A DNA stretch of 20,035 nt from Pleurotus djamor (Eukaryota; Basidiomycota; Agaricomycetes; Agaricales; Pleurotaceae). The position numbers were made by a program, and so were the translations under genes. The stretch spans positions 1-20,035 of the forward strand of contig JAPEVF010000814.1 in assembly GCA_029747585.1 (NCBI GenBank), written 5' to 3'. The notes below the pieces were generated by a model, which saw nothing but the letters and a program-made list of their open reading frames with translations, searched no databases and was not told the DNA's origin. Shown here piece after piece: positions 1 to 10,984 of the stretch (position 1 is its first letter; each line of letters starts with the position of its first letter).

Positions 1-1
1 A

Positions 2-1025
2 GACACACAAGCCCCCACTGTTACACCCACCCAGGCCAACCCTCCCCCAACGCCACCCGCGCCAATCACGGCAAACATAGAAACTACACCAATGCCGCAG
101 GGATCCCCACGCGTACAAGGGATTTCATCGGAGGACATCAAGAAAAACCTCGACACGCAAATGGCGCAGAGGTGGGAACGACAGGAGGGGACGAAGATCT
201 TTATCTTCCCCTGGGAACCCGGCTACAACCTCGAAACCAACATGCGCCTCCATACCGAACTGATCAAAGCGGTACGCGGAGCCATCGGACGAGGGCCAGC
301 TGCCCCTCCCATCGCCCTTGGCCACCCCGCAAATGCCGAACCAGTCGGACACTACAACCGAACCTCCCCGCCGTATTTCTGGATGGTCGGAGGCATCTCG
401 CAAACGCGAGGCAGACCACCTAACCCAACAACAAGTCTGGTCTACAGAATCCGCCACCTTCTTCGCCTTCCCCCCACGCCCCGCCCCCTCTCGCTACGCT
501 GCCACTATAGGTGGACTGCACTACGACGACCAAGAGAACGATATTCAAGACATCACAACAGCGCTGCGCAACACCATTCTCAGCTCCACCACCATCCACG
601 AATTCGTCAGAGCAAACCACCAGGCCGTCCCCGACTACGTAAACGAGTCCCTCGCTGTTAGCGCGCTTGCCCAAACACTCGGAGTCACCTCCTGGTCACA
701 TAATGGGATGAAAGTGTGGAACATATATATCGACTCCCCCTCAAACGATGAGATCATAGCAAGACGGTGGAAGGACCTCATCGCTGGTCTCAGGTTCGTT
801 ACCACCTGGAATGGAGCTAGCCAAACCATCACCTTTAAGCGGTGCACCCAGTGCCTCTCCCTCGACCACACCACCATAGCCTGCCCTTTTCCCAATCTAC
901 CTGGCTGGATCACAACGTCATCCGCTGAAACGCAGAACGAGTCGACCTCTTCGCAACAAGGTGGAGGATATAGGGGACGCGGCCGTGGCCGTGGCCGTGG
1001 TCGCGGCCGCGGCAACTACTTTTAA
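2..1025 (+). pseudogene. LINE ORF1, gag-like nucleic-acid-binding protein; 5' partial, one frameshift
   Basis: ORF1 proteins of LINEs bind element RNA and form the ribonucleoprotein used for target-primed reverse transcription. The frame is open from base 2, so the true start is outside the window; the ATG at 92 is internal to it. The reading frame of base 2 carries an order typical of fungal gag-like ORF1 proteins (FIFPWEPGYN, then PPYFWMVGGIS) up to about base 409. It continues in the +1 frame with ADHLTQQQVWS and TFFAFPPRPAP to the TAA ending at 1025. One surplus base near 410 explains the break. A CX2CX4HX4C zinc knuckle lies at 843-884. The C-terminus is an Arg-Gly repeat (about 975-1014) like an RGG box. 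Codon use is C-rich, unlike the A-rich ORF2. The ATG at 318 would give only the downstream half and is not the natural start. Confidence 0.85.
975..1014 (+). repeat. GGCCGT-type hexamer repeat encoding (RG)n tail of ORF1
   Basis: Tandem copies of a CGTGGC/CGCGGC unit encode alternating Arg and Gly at the end of ORF1. It is both a simple repeat and a coding low-complexity tail; RG-rich tails commonly bind RNA. Confidence 0.8.
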
Positions 1026-2227
1026 GTAATGTGACGTAGCTAGAACTGCCTGACGCCTCCACTAGATAAAAATAGCTCTCACTTGTTGTACCCACCCAAC
1101 CAATAATAAACCCCACCTCTTCACAACCAGTCACGCACAAGAGATTGAATAAAACCTCCAACCGAAGCAGACACAAGGTAAAAAATGAATAAGCGTGCAA
1201 CTCCAAACTGATAAAGACAACACTACTCGTCGCACAACCAAGCTAAGCTACAACCACAAGAAGGATACCATCTGTGAAACAAGCCTCTCCTGTCAGGAAT
1301 ACAACGAAACAAGTGTAAAGGAAGCCAACACACCTATGGTCGTTCCCAGAAAACCAACGAGCAAAGGAGGCTCATCCACCAAGACAGAACAGAGGGAAAC
1401 ACCCAAACTGCCGGAACCACCAGATAGATTGGAGTTAGATCCTCCCCAGTGTAGGTTGCCTCGAAGACAACAAAGAAGGGACCAAAAGCCCCTTGGACAT
1501 GGGTGAGATCGGCCAGACGAAACAAGCGACTGTTGACCTCCAGAAGCATGGCAGGCTGGATATAGGAAGTTGGTGGCATAATAACACGCCAGACACGACG
1601 TGGAAGGGGAAGACCGGACACAGAGGGGCCTGGCTCCGCACGACAGGAAGGATACACTCTGTCCCCCATAAAGACAAGAGGATGATCATGACGGCCGGAG
1701 TTAACTCCACGACAGACAGGGTCCTGAAACACCCCCAGTAAGAACCAAAACAACGATCTGAGTAAATGGAAAACGAACCAAACAAGCAGGAGTGGAAGAA
1801 TCGACAGCCATAAGAACAAACGAAAGCGACGCTCAAAGAGGGACTGCCTGAGGGCAATTCCAAAGAATGACAGGCTGTATATATAGAACAAGACCTAGGG
1901 TCAGGCAGCAAAACAGGGCTATCCACCGGAACAAGGAAAAGCCGGCTGCATCAGAAATAATAAACAACACCCCCAGTCTAACGACAACCCTGGCCCAAAT
2001 ATACTGACCATCAGAATGGGACAGGAAAGCCAGGGAGCGGGGAACCATGAAAACGGCGGCCTATTGAGGCCTGGGCAAGCCGTGCTGAGAAGCTGAAGCC
2101 AAACCTCTCCGGACGCTGAACCGGCAGGAGTACAGAGAGACCTGGCATGCCCCCCCTGGTAGGTCTGCATTGCGGGCCATGGCTTGGGTAAAGCCACCTT
2201 GACCTACTCCTTGATGAAGGGCCAAGG
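1026..2227 (+). other. Spacer between LINE ORF1 and ORF2
   Basis: This 1.2 kb holds no + strand ORF longer than 103 codons and nothing I recognise. Composition turns from C-rich (ORF1) to A/purine-rich here. Frame 2, used by ORF2, is closed by a TAA at 2189-2191, so ORF2 cannot extend upstream past it. Antisense frames of up to 185 codons are open (1334-1891), which fits the purine-rich + strand and is not taken as coding. The spacer may act as a leader for reinitiation at ORF2, but that is inference. Confidence 0.5.
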
Positions 2228-5200
2228 GTGACAGGAAGTGGAGACTGCGAGCGGTTGGATGAAATACCAAGCAATGACTCAGTGCATGATGCACCAAGAA
2301 CGGCAAATGCCACTACCCCCCCAAAAAAGAAGGGAAAGAATACCAGAGCATCCCTCAAAATAGCCACACTGAATATGAAAGGCAGAGGAAATACACCCAT
2401 ACATGCACCCACCAGCAAATGGTGGCAAATAAACCAGGTCATGAGGAATAAACGACTAGCCATATTGGCCATACAAGAAACACATCTAACCACCCAGGGA
2501 GAAACAAAGATAAGAGAAACCTTTGGAAAACGTCTCCATATTATAAACTCATCTCCGTCATCCAATGCAATTGGAGTGGCCTTTGTCCTTAACAAGGATG
2601 TAACAAAGACAGACAAAGTATCCTCCCATGAGATCATACCTGGGCGAGCACTACTCCTGACAACAACATGGCACAATGACAACCAATTGACTATACTAAA
2701 TGTATATGCCCCCAATAACCCAACAGAGAACGCCTCCTTCTGGAAGGAAATCCATGAAAGACTACCCACAAAGCCAGACATACTGCTAGGAGACTTCAAC
2801 ATGGTTGAAAATAAATTAGACCGACTCCCAGCACACTCTGACCCTACACCATCAATAACAGCCCTAGCTAACCTCTGTGACGCAATGGATTTTCATGATG
2901 GATGGCGAGTGATTAACCCAGATACTAAAAACTATACGTTCTACCAAAAGGGAACTGGCTCACAGTCAAGGATAGATCGAATATACACAACCCCTGACAT
3001 TATGAAGTATGCAAGAGATTGGGGAATTGAAACCCAACCTCTAGAGACAGACCACAAACTGGCGTATGTATGTGTGGCAGCACCACATGCACCTGATATG
3101 GGCAGAGGCAGATGGACAATGCCACTACACCTGCTTAACAACACTAAGTTGATGACTGAGATTAAAGGGCTGGGACTTGAGCTCCAAACAACAATCAATC
3201 ACAGGGAAGACAGCCTACAAATTCAGAGGGAATATAAACACTTCAAAGACAAAATACTGGCCTTAATAAGAAAAGAAGCTAAAGTGGCAATCCCAAAACT
3301 GGAAGCAGAAGTTAGAAGGCTAGAGAACACCCTACAGGAGCAACTAAACTCCAAACAGAGTGAAGAGAGAATAGTAGAGGAGGCTGCAATAATACAGAAT
3401 AGAATAAATGAACTGGAAACGGCAAGGCATCTGAAAACATGATATGCCACAGCAGCAATGAATAGGCTGCAAGGTGAAACCATAAGCAAGTACTGGACTG
3501 GACTGAACAAGGCCAGAACTCCAAGAGACCAGATAATGGCTTTAGAAATCCCAATTCAGACTCAGGAACAAGAGGGACGGATACGATATGAGACAGACTC
3601 TAAGAAGATGGCAGAGATTGCCAGAAACTACCATGAACAACTACAATACCAAGGTGCATCTGAAAGAGTAGGCCAAGAAAGAGAGAATGAGATAAGAAAT
3701 GCACATAAAGAGGTAACAGTTGAGCTAAGCCAAAGCGACAAAGATTATCTTGCCAATGGCATCTCAGCAAAAGAAGTTCAAGAGGCCATTAAAGAAGCCG
3801 AAAATGGAAAGGCTACAGGAATTGACGGAATTCCCTATGAGTTATGGAAAGCTCTAGATGAGATGTGCGTCAGAGATATAGCCATGGAGAAACCTGCCTT
3901 TAATATAGCCAAAGTTCTATCCCAAGTATACAATGACATAGAATGTAAAGGGGTGGATGAAAGCACAGAGTTTACACTAGGATGGATGTGCCCAATATAC
4001 AAGAAGAATAATAAACAGAACATAGCAAACTACCGCCCTATTACTCTTCTAAATACAGACTACAAAATATTCACAAAGGCCCTATCAGTAAAACTTGGCA
4101 AAGTAGTAGGATCCATAGTACACAAGGACCAAGCAGGCTTCATAAGAGGAAGATCAATAACAGACCAAACACGACTTGTTGAGACTATGATAAGCTATGC
4201 TGAAGCAACTGAAGAAAATGGTACAATCATAGCTCTTGATCAAGAAAAGGCATATGACAAAATAGACCACCAATACCTGTGGATAACTCTAGAAAAATAT
4301 GGTATACCAGCAGAAACGATTAAGACAATTAAGGCCCTCTATACTGGGGCACAGACACAAGTGATGGTAAACGGACATCTAAGCACCAAATTCCTAATAA
4401 CAAGGGGAGTAAGACAAGGAGACCCACTCTCATGCCTTCTATTCAATATTGCAATTGAACCACTAGCAACAATGCTTCGAAACTCAATGCTAATGGGCTT
4501 TAAAATACCAGGACTAACAGACAAACTTGTAGTAACCTTGTTTGCTGATGACACAACAGTCTACATGAACCAATTTGATGACTTTGAGATCCTAGAAGAC
4601 ATTCTAAACGAATGGTGCAAAGCATCAAGAGCAAAATTTAATATAAACAAAACTGAAGTCATACCTATTGGGACAAAAGAGTTCCGAGATGCAGTACGGA
4701 GGACAAAGAGACCTGGGCCACTCTCAAAAGAGATCTCTGCTAATATAAGAATAACTGAAGACAAAGAGCTAGTGAGAATACTAGGTGCATGGGTAGGGGT
4801 AGAAACATCTCTTGATCTACCCTGGAACAAGATTGTGCAGAAAGTGGAATCCAGCCTAGAAATGTGGAAGAAGAGCAAACCAACCCTAGAGGGAAAGAGA
4901 CTCATAGCCCAAATGACAATAGCAGCGCAATCACAGTATCTAACATCAGCACAAAATATCCCCCACCATGTAGTGAAGACCCTAGATAAAATAACACACA
5001 ACTTCCTATGGGACGGCGCCCGAAGTGGTAGTGTTAGCAAAGACACACTATATAAACAACACAGTGAAGGGGGAATAAAGCTAGTAAACCTCACTGCAAG
5101 AAACGAAGCCATCAAACTGAGAACTCTGGCTACATACCTTAGCTTCGGAGATAAACGGCCAACATGGTGCTATGTAGCAGATGCACTATTATTTGTGACC

Positions 5201-7102
5201 AAAGCCGCAGGAAGCATGATGATACACCAGGAGGCTGTGAAATCATATGCTCTCCAAACCTGGAAACCTAACAGAAGGTCCACCCAAATCCCCACCTTCC
5301 TCAGAGAAATGATATATACCAGAGACAAATATAAGGTTAACAGACACAGCCTACAGCCCACGGCAAATGTCAAAAAGGAACTGCCACTGTGGGGACACCC
5401 AGCAAAGAAGAAGATACTTCGAACATCAAAACAAACCAGAGAATGCCTAGTCCTGATCCACAAAACAGTTAAGGTGGGAGAGGGGATAACACACCTGCAA
5501 GATTACGGACCAGAACACAGATTATACTCACAATGCAACTGTAACTGCTGTAAGGAACTTAAGAATGCAGGGTGTATCAACCCAGAGAAATGTAGAACAG
5601 AACTACAGAAAGTAGTTGAGAACATTCAGGATATGTGGTCCCCAGGCTATACAGTCGAACAACCAACCACTATGCCACTAATCACCCTAGACAAGGATGA
5701 AAAACTATTTGCGCCAAAGCCGCAGCAAGCTGAAAGTGTAGCAGCACTTTTCAGAGCCTTCCTCCCAGATGAAGGCGCACCTGAGATAATAGACAGAAGA
5801 ACCACCTGGCAGTACAGAGGACCAGCAACAACACATGGATGGGCAGAGGTGTATACAGATGGATCATGCGAGAATAATGGAACCCTAGATGCCAAGTGTG
5901 GAAGTGGAATCTGGTATGGAAGGAATGATCAAAGAGATAAGGCCCTAAGATGCCCTGGGGTAAACCAATCAAACCAAGTCGGAGAGCTCTATGCAATACT
6001 ATGGGTGGCCACCACAGCGCCAAAGGACGAACCACTGAAAATATTCACAGACTCTAAATATGTAATAGATGGGCTCACATCAAACCTCCAGAAATGGGAG
6101 GATAAAGGATGGACAAATGTCTGTAACAAAGAGCTCTTTGAAAAAACAGCCAACCAACTCTGGAAGAGAAGTGCCCCAACGATATTTAAGTGGGTGAAAG
6201 GACACAAAGGCATCACTGGTAATGAGGAAGCAGACAAACTAGCAAAAGAGGGAGCAGATAAGGAAACCCCAGACCACATAAACCTACCACAACACAATAC
6301 CCACATGCTACAGGGTGTTAACGTACAAAGCTGCACTCAGTCAGACTTCTATGCTAAGCTAATAGCCAAGTCAGGAAGAGTAGAGAGAAGAAAAACAGCC
6401 ATTAATATAGGCAGAGTCCAAGCAACAATAGCGGAAAGGCAGGGAATAGAGCCAACTGAGGCAGCCATCTGGAAAGGACTTAGAGACAAAGACATCAGTA
6501 GAAACATACGGGGGTTCCTCTGGAAAGCAATGCATGAAGGGTACAAATGTGGAGAATGGTGGAGAAATATCCCCAACTATGAGCAAAGGGAGACATGCCC
6601 ACAGTGCCAAGTGACTGAGTCCCTGGAACATATAATACTTGAATGTGACCTAACCTTGAACACAGGCATGTGGAAGCTAGCAGAAGAGCTGTGGAAGATG
6701 ACAGGCATCCCATGGAAACAACCAGTATGGGGTGAAATACTGGGTAGCCCCCTGACGCAAGTAATAAAGGAAGAAGAACCAAACAGAGGCCTATCAAGAC
6801 TTCTAAAAATAATACTAACAGAGACGGCATTTCTGGCGTGGAAACTTAGATGTGAACGCAGGATAGAATATGAAGATGACACAACAAAATACCAAACCCC
6901 CGCTGAAGTGAAGCATCGCTGGCTTCACACAATAAATAGCAGACTCAGAGTAGACTGTGAACTCACCAAGGAGAAAAAGTACGGACCCAAAGCTCTAGAC
7001 CAAGAAACGGTCAAGGCAACATGGGACAGTGTACTTCAGAACAGGAGTAATCTGCCTGAGGACTGGTATAAGCGGACTGGGGTTTTAGTGGGTATAGGAT
7101 AA
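2228..7102 (+). pseudogene. LINE ORF2: endonuclease, reverse transcriptase, RNase H; one in-frame TGA
   Basis: ORF2 nicks the target and reverse-transcribes element RNA. The frame is one unit of 1,624 sense codons interrupted only by TGA at 3440-3442 (codon 405); both sides are in the same frame. The N-terminal APE-like endonuclease (about 2354-3085) shows LNMKGRG, QETH (Glu 2477-2479), NVYAPN, GDFN (2789-2800), SRIDRIY (Asp 2975-2977) and the final Asp-His (3050-3055). The RT domain (about 3970-4700) has QAGFIRGRS, ALDQEKAYD, RQGDPLSCLLF and FADD (4541-4552). RNase H has a full Asp-Glu-Asp-Asp set at 5858, 5984, 6050 and 6233. A CX2CX7HX4C zinc motif lies at 6596-6646. No ATG precedes the endonuclease: codon 1 here is GTG, and the first in-frame ATG (2375) lies within the first conserved strand. 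Translation may use reinitiation, a non-AUG codon or an unseen frameshift. Confidence 0.93.
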
Positions 7103-7235
7103 CTCCAGAGTCCCACACAGCGTGCGTAACTGCATTTCCCCATCCCCCCTAACAAGGCTGGTACTACTCCTAACTTAGTTTCGACGATTACCAATTTCAA
7201 GTCCTCCTCCAAAAAAAAANAAAAAAAAAAAAAAN
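7103..7235 (+). other. LINE 3' UTR and poly(A) tail
   Basis: After the ORF2 TAA come about 108 bases of 3' UTR, then an A run at 7211-7234 interrupted by N at 7220 and followed by N at 7235. The A run marks the 3' end of the retrotransposed cDNA. The two N calls show the tail length was not resolved in the assembly. Any target duplication would begin near 7236, but its partner is outside the window. Confidence 0.85.
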
Positions 7236-7538
7236 GATCAGGCACTTACTTACATGACGTCAATGACGTCACTAAATGAAGCTGAGAAGCTGATGCCATC
7301 AGTGGCGATGTGATGGCACTTAGATTAGGCGCCCACAAAATGCAGGCGTAAGAAACGAGCCTTCATTTCATTTCGGACCCGTAATTAGGGACACAGGAGA
7401 TTTCTTTCTGAAATCATTCACGAAGTCTCGGCTACAGTATTTGCAACGTACATTAGTTGAGTAACTAACAGTCGATCTTAAGTACACCTGAAGTGAGCTA
7501 GATTGAGTCCCTACAAGTCAACGTTATGTCCAGCTGAT
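7236..7538. other. Intergenic region between LINE 3' end and first F-box gene
   Basis: No gene is seen. The region is the 3' flank of the LINE and the 3' flank of the - strand F-box gene that ends at 7539. The only structured feature is a pair of 8-bp palindromes at 7255-7271. Confidence 0.6.
7255..7271. promoter_or_regulatory. Two adjacent TGACGTCA palindromes (ATF/CREB-type sites)
   Basis: TGACGTCA occurs at 7255-7262 and again at 7264-7271, separated by a single A. This palindrome is the consensus for ATF/CREB bZIP factors in fungi. Function here is unproven: the sites lie about 20 bases past the LINE poly(A) tail and downstream, not upstream, of the neighbouring - strand gene. Confidence 0.3.
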
Positions 7539-9102
7539 TCAGAGGACGGCCTCTATCCCAGTTCCATCCCATTCCACTTCTGAGCGCTCTCGAAGTATGT
7601 TGACTTGCTTCTCGGTAATAGTGGACCTTTGAATAGTGATCTTCGCCACAGGGAAGTACTCAAGCAGCGTCGTTATGAGCCTTGCGTCCGAGTCTGACCA
7701 GACTGTACCGACAACGTAAAGCATCTCAAGTTCATCGACATCTGAGTCGCTGGCAATGCGCTGGAAGAGGATACGCAAGTCTTCTGAGTCGCTCCCGTAC
7801 ATTCTGAGGACTTTCAAGTCTCTGAAATTGCGAAGGATGGATGCCCAGGATGAAACGTCCTCTCGTCGTAGATGGATGGAGAGGTCAGTGATGGAACTAA
7901 GGGAAACAAATGACTCGAGGCATGGGCTGGATGGGGAGTGTGATGCGGGGTAAGCAACCTCTAGATTAAGGACATCGTCATGTGGGAGATGGAATGAGAG
8001 TGAGATATAATTGTCACATTCTTCGATAGCCTTGACTTCGACCAAAATTCGGCTAACATCCGTAGGGACGTAAAGGTTGCGTTTACGCCACAGTGATACA
8101 ATGTCAAAGCTTCTGAAATCAAGCCCACCGGGGAGCTCAATTGTTACCTTAGCCGAGGAGGATAGCTTGAGATGCTGGAATAGTTGCCAAGCACCTGGCG
8201 ATTTCGAAGCTAAGCGCATGCGATTCAACCTCAAAAGAGGTACCGGAGTCGGCGACTTCAATCCTAAATCACTCAGGTCTTCGGTTCCATCGGGTATATC
8301 AAGGTCAAAATCGACCAAATTCGGTGTTTGATGGAGGAAGCTGATGACCCAGGGAAGAGACGCGTCGCTTGGTAGGCATAGAGTGAGATACTTCAACGTC
8401 GGAATTGGTAGTGCGGGAGGTGACGAGACGATAACACTGGACATTTCAAGGGTGTGAAGCTTGGTGGCGGAGCTCCAAGGAAATTCCACCAGGTCGAAAT
8501 AAGAAGGACTTTCAAATTCGAGCTTTAGGACTTGAAGGGAAGGGAAGTAGTGACTGTTTGCGTCAAGAATGAACTGAGCGACTTGGGGCGAATCCATATA
8601 CACAAAGCGAAAGGCAAGCTCTTGAATCCTCTCAGCATGGGAGAGAACTTGGGGGATGTCATATGTTTCGCAATCGCGAAAAGACATATCATACAGTGGA
8701 AAGTACAGTCGGAGCATTGCCTGCTTTGAGCACTCAAGCATGGTAGATAGGCTGAAATACGCTGGTGCGATGATGGCCCAAAATTGCGGAGTGTTCATAA
8801 TGACACGACGCCAATGAGAGCAAACGCCCAGGACATTCTTGAAGCATCCAGAACGACGAGTAACATAGAGGAGTTCCTCTTTGTAGGTGACGAATATCAT
8901 AGAAAGAATGTCGTCGGGAAGGTGAGAGATTGCAGCGTATGCGTTTCGGCGTTGGCGAAGCGTCCGGATGGCTGCTTCGTGTTCAGCGATTTCTTGGTCA
9001 ATGGCTTGTTGAGCGGCAGTATTGGTATGAATACGCTATACAAGAGCATCAGGATATAGTCATAGACGAGGAAGAAAGGATGAACGTTTGAACACTGACC
9101 AT
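7539..9102 (-). CDS. F-box-like leucine-rich protein, paralog 1 (499 aa)
   Basis: Probable substrate receptor of an SCF (Skp1-cullin-F-box) ubiquitin ligase; the role is inferred from family architecture and the substrate is unknown. Proposed structure on the - strand: ATG at 9102-9100, intron 9099-9036 (64 nt, GTCAGT...TATAG), exon 2 from 9035 to the TGA at 7541-7539. Residues about 7-35 form a charged helix (QQAIDQEIAEHE, then RRNA). The F-box-like motif LPDDILSMIF starts at residue 40, followed by VCSHWRRVIMNTPQFW. The rest is divergent leucine-rich repeat-like sequence with one module around TPNLVDFDL, ending near VEWDG. The longest ATG-started ORF would begin inside the F-box (8900) and is too short. 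An in-frame TAG just upstream of exon 2 forces an intron, and an in-frame TGA lies 6 nt before the ATG. This is the shortest of the four paralogs. Confidence 0.83.
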
Positions 9103-10717
9103 GACTCAACCGTTCGAGTAGATGGAAGGAGGTCAGAAGGGAGGTGCGCCACACTAGTTGCCCTGAGTCCCTTTTTGTATCCAGGGGCACGAGGTTCGTG
9201 TTCATTGTGGGCAACGAAGCATGGTCCGAAAACCGGAAGAAATAGCAAGTATTACGCAGATACAAAAGCCTAGCTCCCAGAGACCTGATCCTTCCCATCC
9301 CAGACAACCTGAATAGATCTACGAAGGGATGTAATCTGGTGCGATAAGATTCGACAATCATGGACACAAAACCTTCGCATCGGCCTCCCACGTTCACGCC
9401 GCCTCTGGACGAACTTTTCGAGGACACCCAGCGTGAACCAGCTCTCGAAGCTATTGCCCACGTTCTCGGCTTCAGAAGAAAGCCACCGCATCCGGACGAA
9501 GGATAGAACCTCGAGTTGGGGTAGTGGACATGGGCTCTCTTGAGATGACATTGCATCGACGAGTCGTCGTACGAAAGACAGATTGCAACTGGAAAAGTGA
9601 AGAGTCCGAGCCGCACTCAAAGAAGTCAGAAGTCCGAGCCAACCTGTTACCCTATCAGCGGTGTCGTTATGCTCTATCACAAATTCGGCGACGTCGTTCA
9701 AGGGTATGCTCGACGAGCAGAGATTGAAGAAGTGGGAGGCTGATACGCCGTCGATATGGAGGTCCACCATGGAAGATGTTTCCTGTGGTGCGAACAGCGC
9801 GACTTTGAATCGGGAAACGGAGGGACGGGCGGACATGACAATCTTTGAGACCGGGTTTCCATGATCACGGTGGATGGAGGCGACGCCAGCGCAAAGCGTG
9901 GCGAGAGGTGCGATTATATCTTCGGAGCGGCCGATGTCCTCTTCAGGCGTGGAGGATGTGAACCGCACACGGATGGGATGCGATGGAAGCTCTATGAAAT
10001 CGAAGATTTTGGCCGAAGAGGGTTCCTCTCCCTGAACGGTGAGAGAGAGTAGGTTTGGTAACGACACTCGCAGCACAGGTTCAGGGAAGGGTGTGGGAAT
10101 GTACGGTGTTATTTCGTTGAGCTCGAGAACCTCCAGGTTTGGTGTTTTCTGGAGGAAACTCAGAGCCCAATTGACGGAGAAGCATACAGTACCATCCCGT
10201 CTTGAGGTGCAATCCACAAGAAGGTTCCTCAACGATGGGAGCGGTGGAATATTCGACGGGACAAGAACATCATAGAGTTCCAAAGATTGGAGCGAAGGAA
10301 AGCTTTCCCAAGGGAACGGACCGTGGATGTTCATCGATGAATTGAACAAGGGGGCCTCGAAGTCATCCATGTCAATTCGAAGGGTATGAAGAGCCGGAAA
10401 CGTATGTTTTTCCATCATGTTAAGAAGCTTGTGGAGCTCGGCACCGGTCTTGACATCGCAGCGTAGTTGAAGGTCCACCAAACGAGCTTTCTGCGTAAGA
10501 ACATTGTCTACGGCGCTCCAAAAGAGGTCGAAGGATTCCGGGGATACAAATCCTTTGGGACAATTACCGAAGAAAGGGATGTAGACGGTCAGTGGGACCG
10601 TCTTCGAGCGCTTGATCATCCTCGAGGCCATAGGGAGAATACGTTCAGACAAGGAGACGAACGACCAAAAGTGCGGGGTTTCCAATAAGACGTCCCTCCA
10701 GTGCCTACAGACACCGA

Positions 10718-10721
10718 GGAC
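10718..10721. repeat. Target-site duplication, left copy (GGAC)
   Basis: GGAC directly precedes the element's ATCAGG end and matches the four bases after its CCTGAT end. The shared string GGACAT also allows a 6-bp, two-base-shifted reading. Confidence 0.7.
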
Positions 10722-10984
10722 ATCAGGACTTTTACATGCAACTTGCTCAAGCTTGCTCGAGCTTGAGCAAGTAAAAAAAGCCCGAAAGTTCGACNAAAAA
10801 GGCCGAAAAGCTTGAAAAGTAGACAAGCAACGTAGAATGACCAAAAAAGTGACCCCAAATATAAGGCTAGCTTTTTGGATTTTGGTGCAACTTTTCGCAC
10901 TTTTCGCTTACTTTTCGGACTTGCTCCCTTGGGGAAAAGCGCGAAAAGTTGGTAAGTAAAAAAGTAATATGTAAATTCCCTGAT
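10722..10984. mobile_element. MITE-like inverted-repeat element (263 bp) inside F-box paralog 2
   Basis: The ends are inverted repeats. The left end reads ATCAGGACTTTTACAT and the complement of the right end reads ATCAGGGAATTTACAT (13 of 16 match), with weaker similarity continuing to about 24 bp. It is flanked by GGAC on both sides (10718-10721 and 10985-10988). Deleting the element and one GGAC rejoins the host codons as N-V-L-G-V without a frame change, which fixes the boundaries. The interior has no ORF that looks like a transposase and is rich in short AAAAGT/CTTTTCG words. There is one N at 10795. Size, inverted ends and lack of coding fit a non-autonomous DNA transposon; a 4-bp duplication does not point clearly to a superfamily. 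Confidence 0.8.
10741..10772. repeat. Perfect 12-bp inverted repeat within the MITE-like element
   Basis: ACTTGCTCAAGC at 10741-10752 and GCTTGAGCAAGT at 10761-10772 are perfect inverted copies around an 8-base loop. It lies just inside the left terminal inverted repeat and could form a strong hairpin. Confidence 0.85.

Larger units (their letters stand above)
1..7235 (+). mobile_element. Non-LTR retrotransposon (LINE), 5' end outside window
   Basis: The layout is gag-like ORF1, spacer, ORF2 (endonuclease, reverse transcriptase, RNase H), short 3' UTR and a terminal poly(A) run. This order, the poly(A) tail and the absence of long terminal repeats identify a non-LTR retrotransposon of the APE-endonuclease group. 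The RNase H domain and fungal host suggest the Tad1/I assemblage; the clade is inferred. The left end is cut by the window, since ORF1 is open to base 2, so the 5' UTR and the 5' target duplication cannot be seen. The copy looks recent: over about 7 kb I find one frameshift (ORF1) and one nonsense codon (ORF2), with catalytic motifs kept. It probably cannot move on its own as it stands, unless those lesions are assembly errors. Confidence 0.95.

Noticed and set aside
1334..1891. 185-codon antisense ORF in the LINE spacer, and a 263-codon one at 2011-2802
   Set aside because: The + strand is purine-rich, which removes stop codons from the antisense strand. Several overlapping antisense frames are open at once, and no family motif is recognisable.
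10722..10984. The insertion in paralog 2 as a precise intron-generating element (introner)
   Set aside because: Using the GT at the target duplication (GTCCAT) with the terminal-repeat acceptor gives an immediate TGA, and no AG lies at the element's exact end, so it cannot be removed precisely by splicing.
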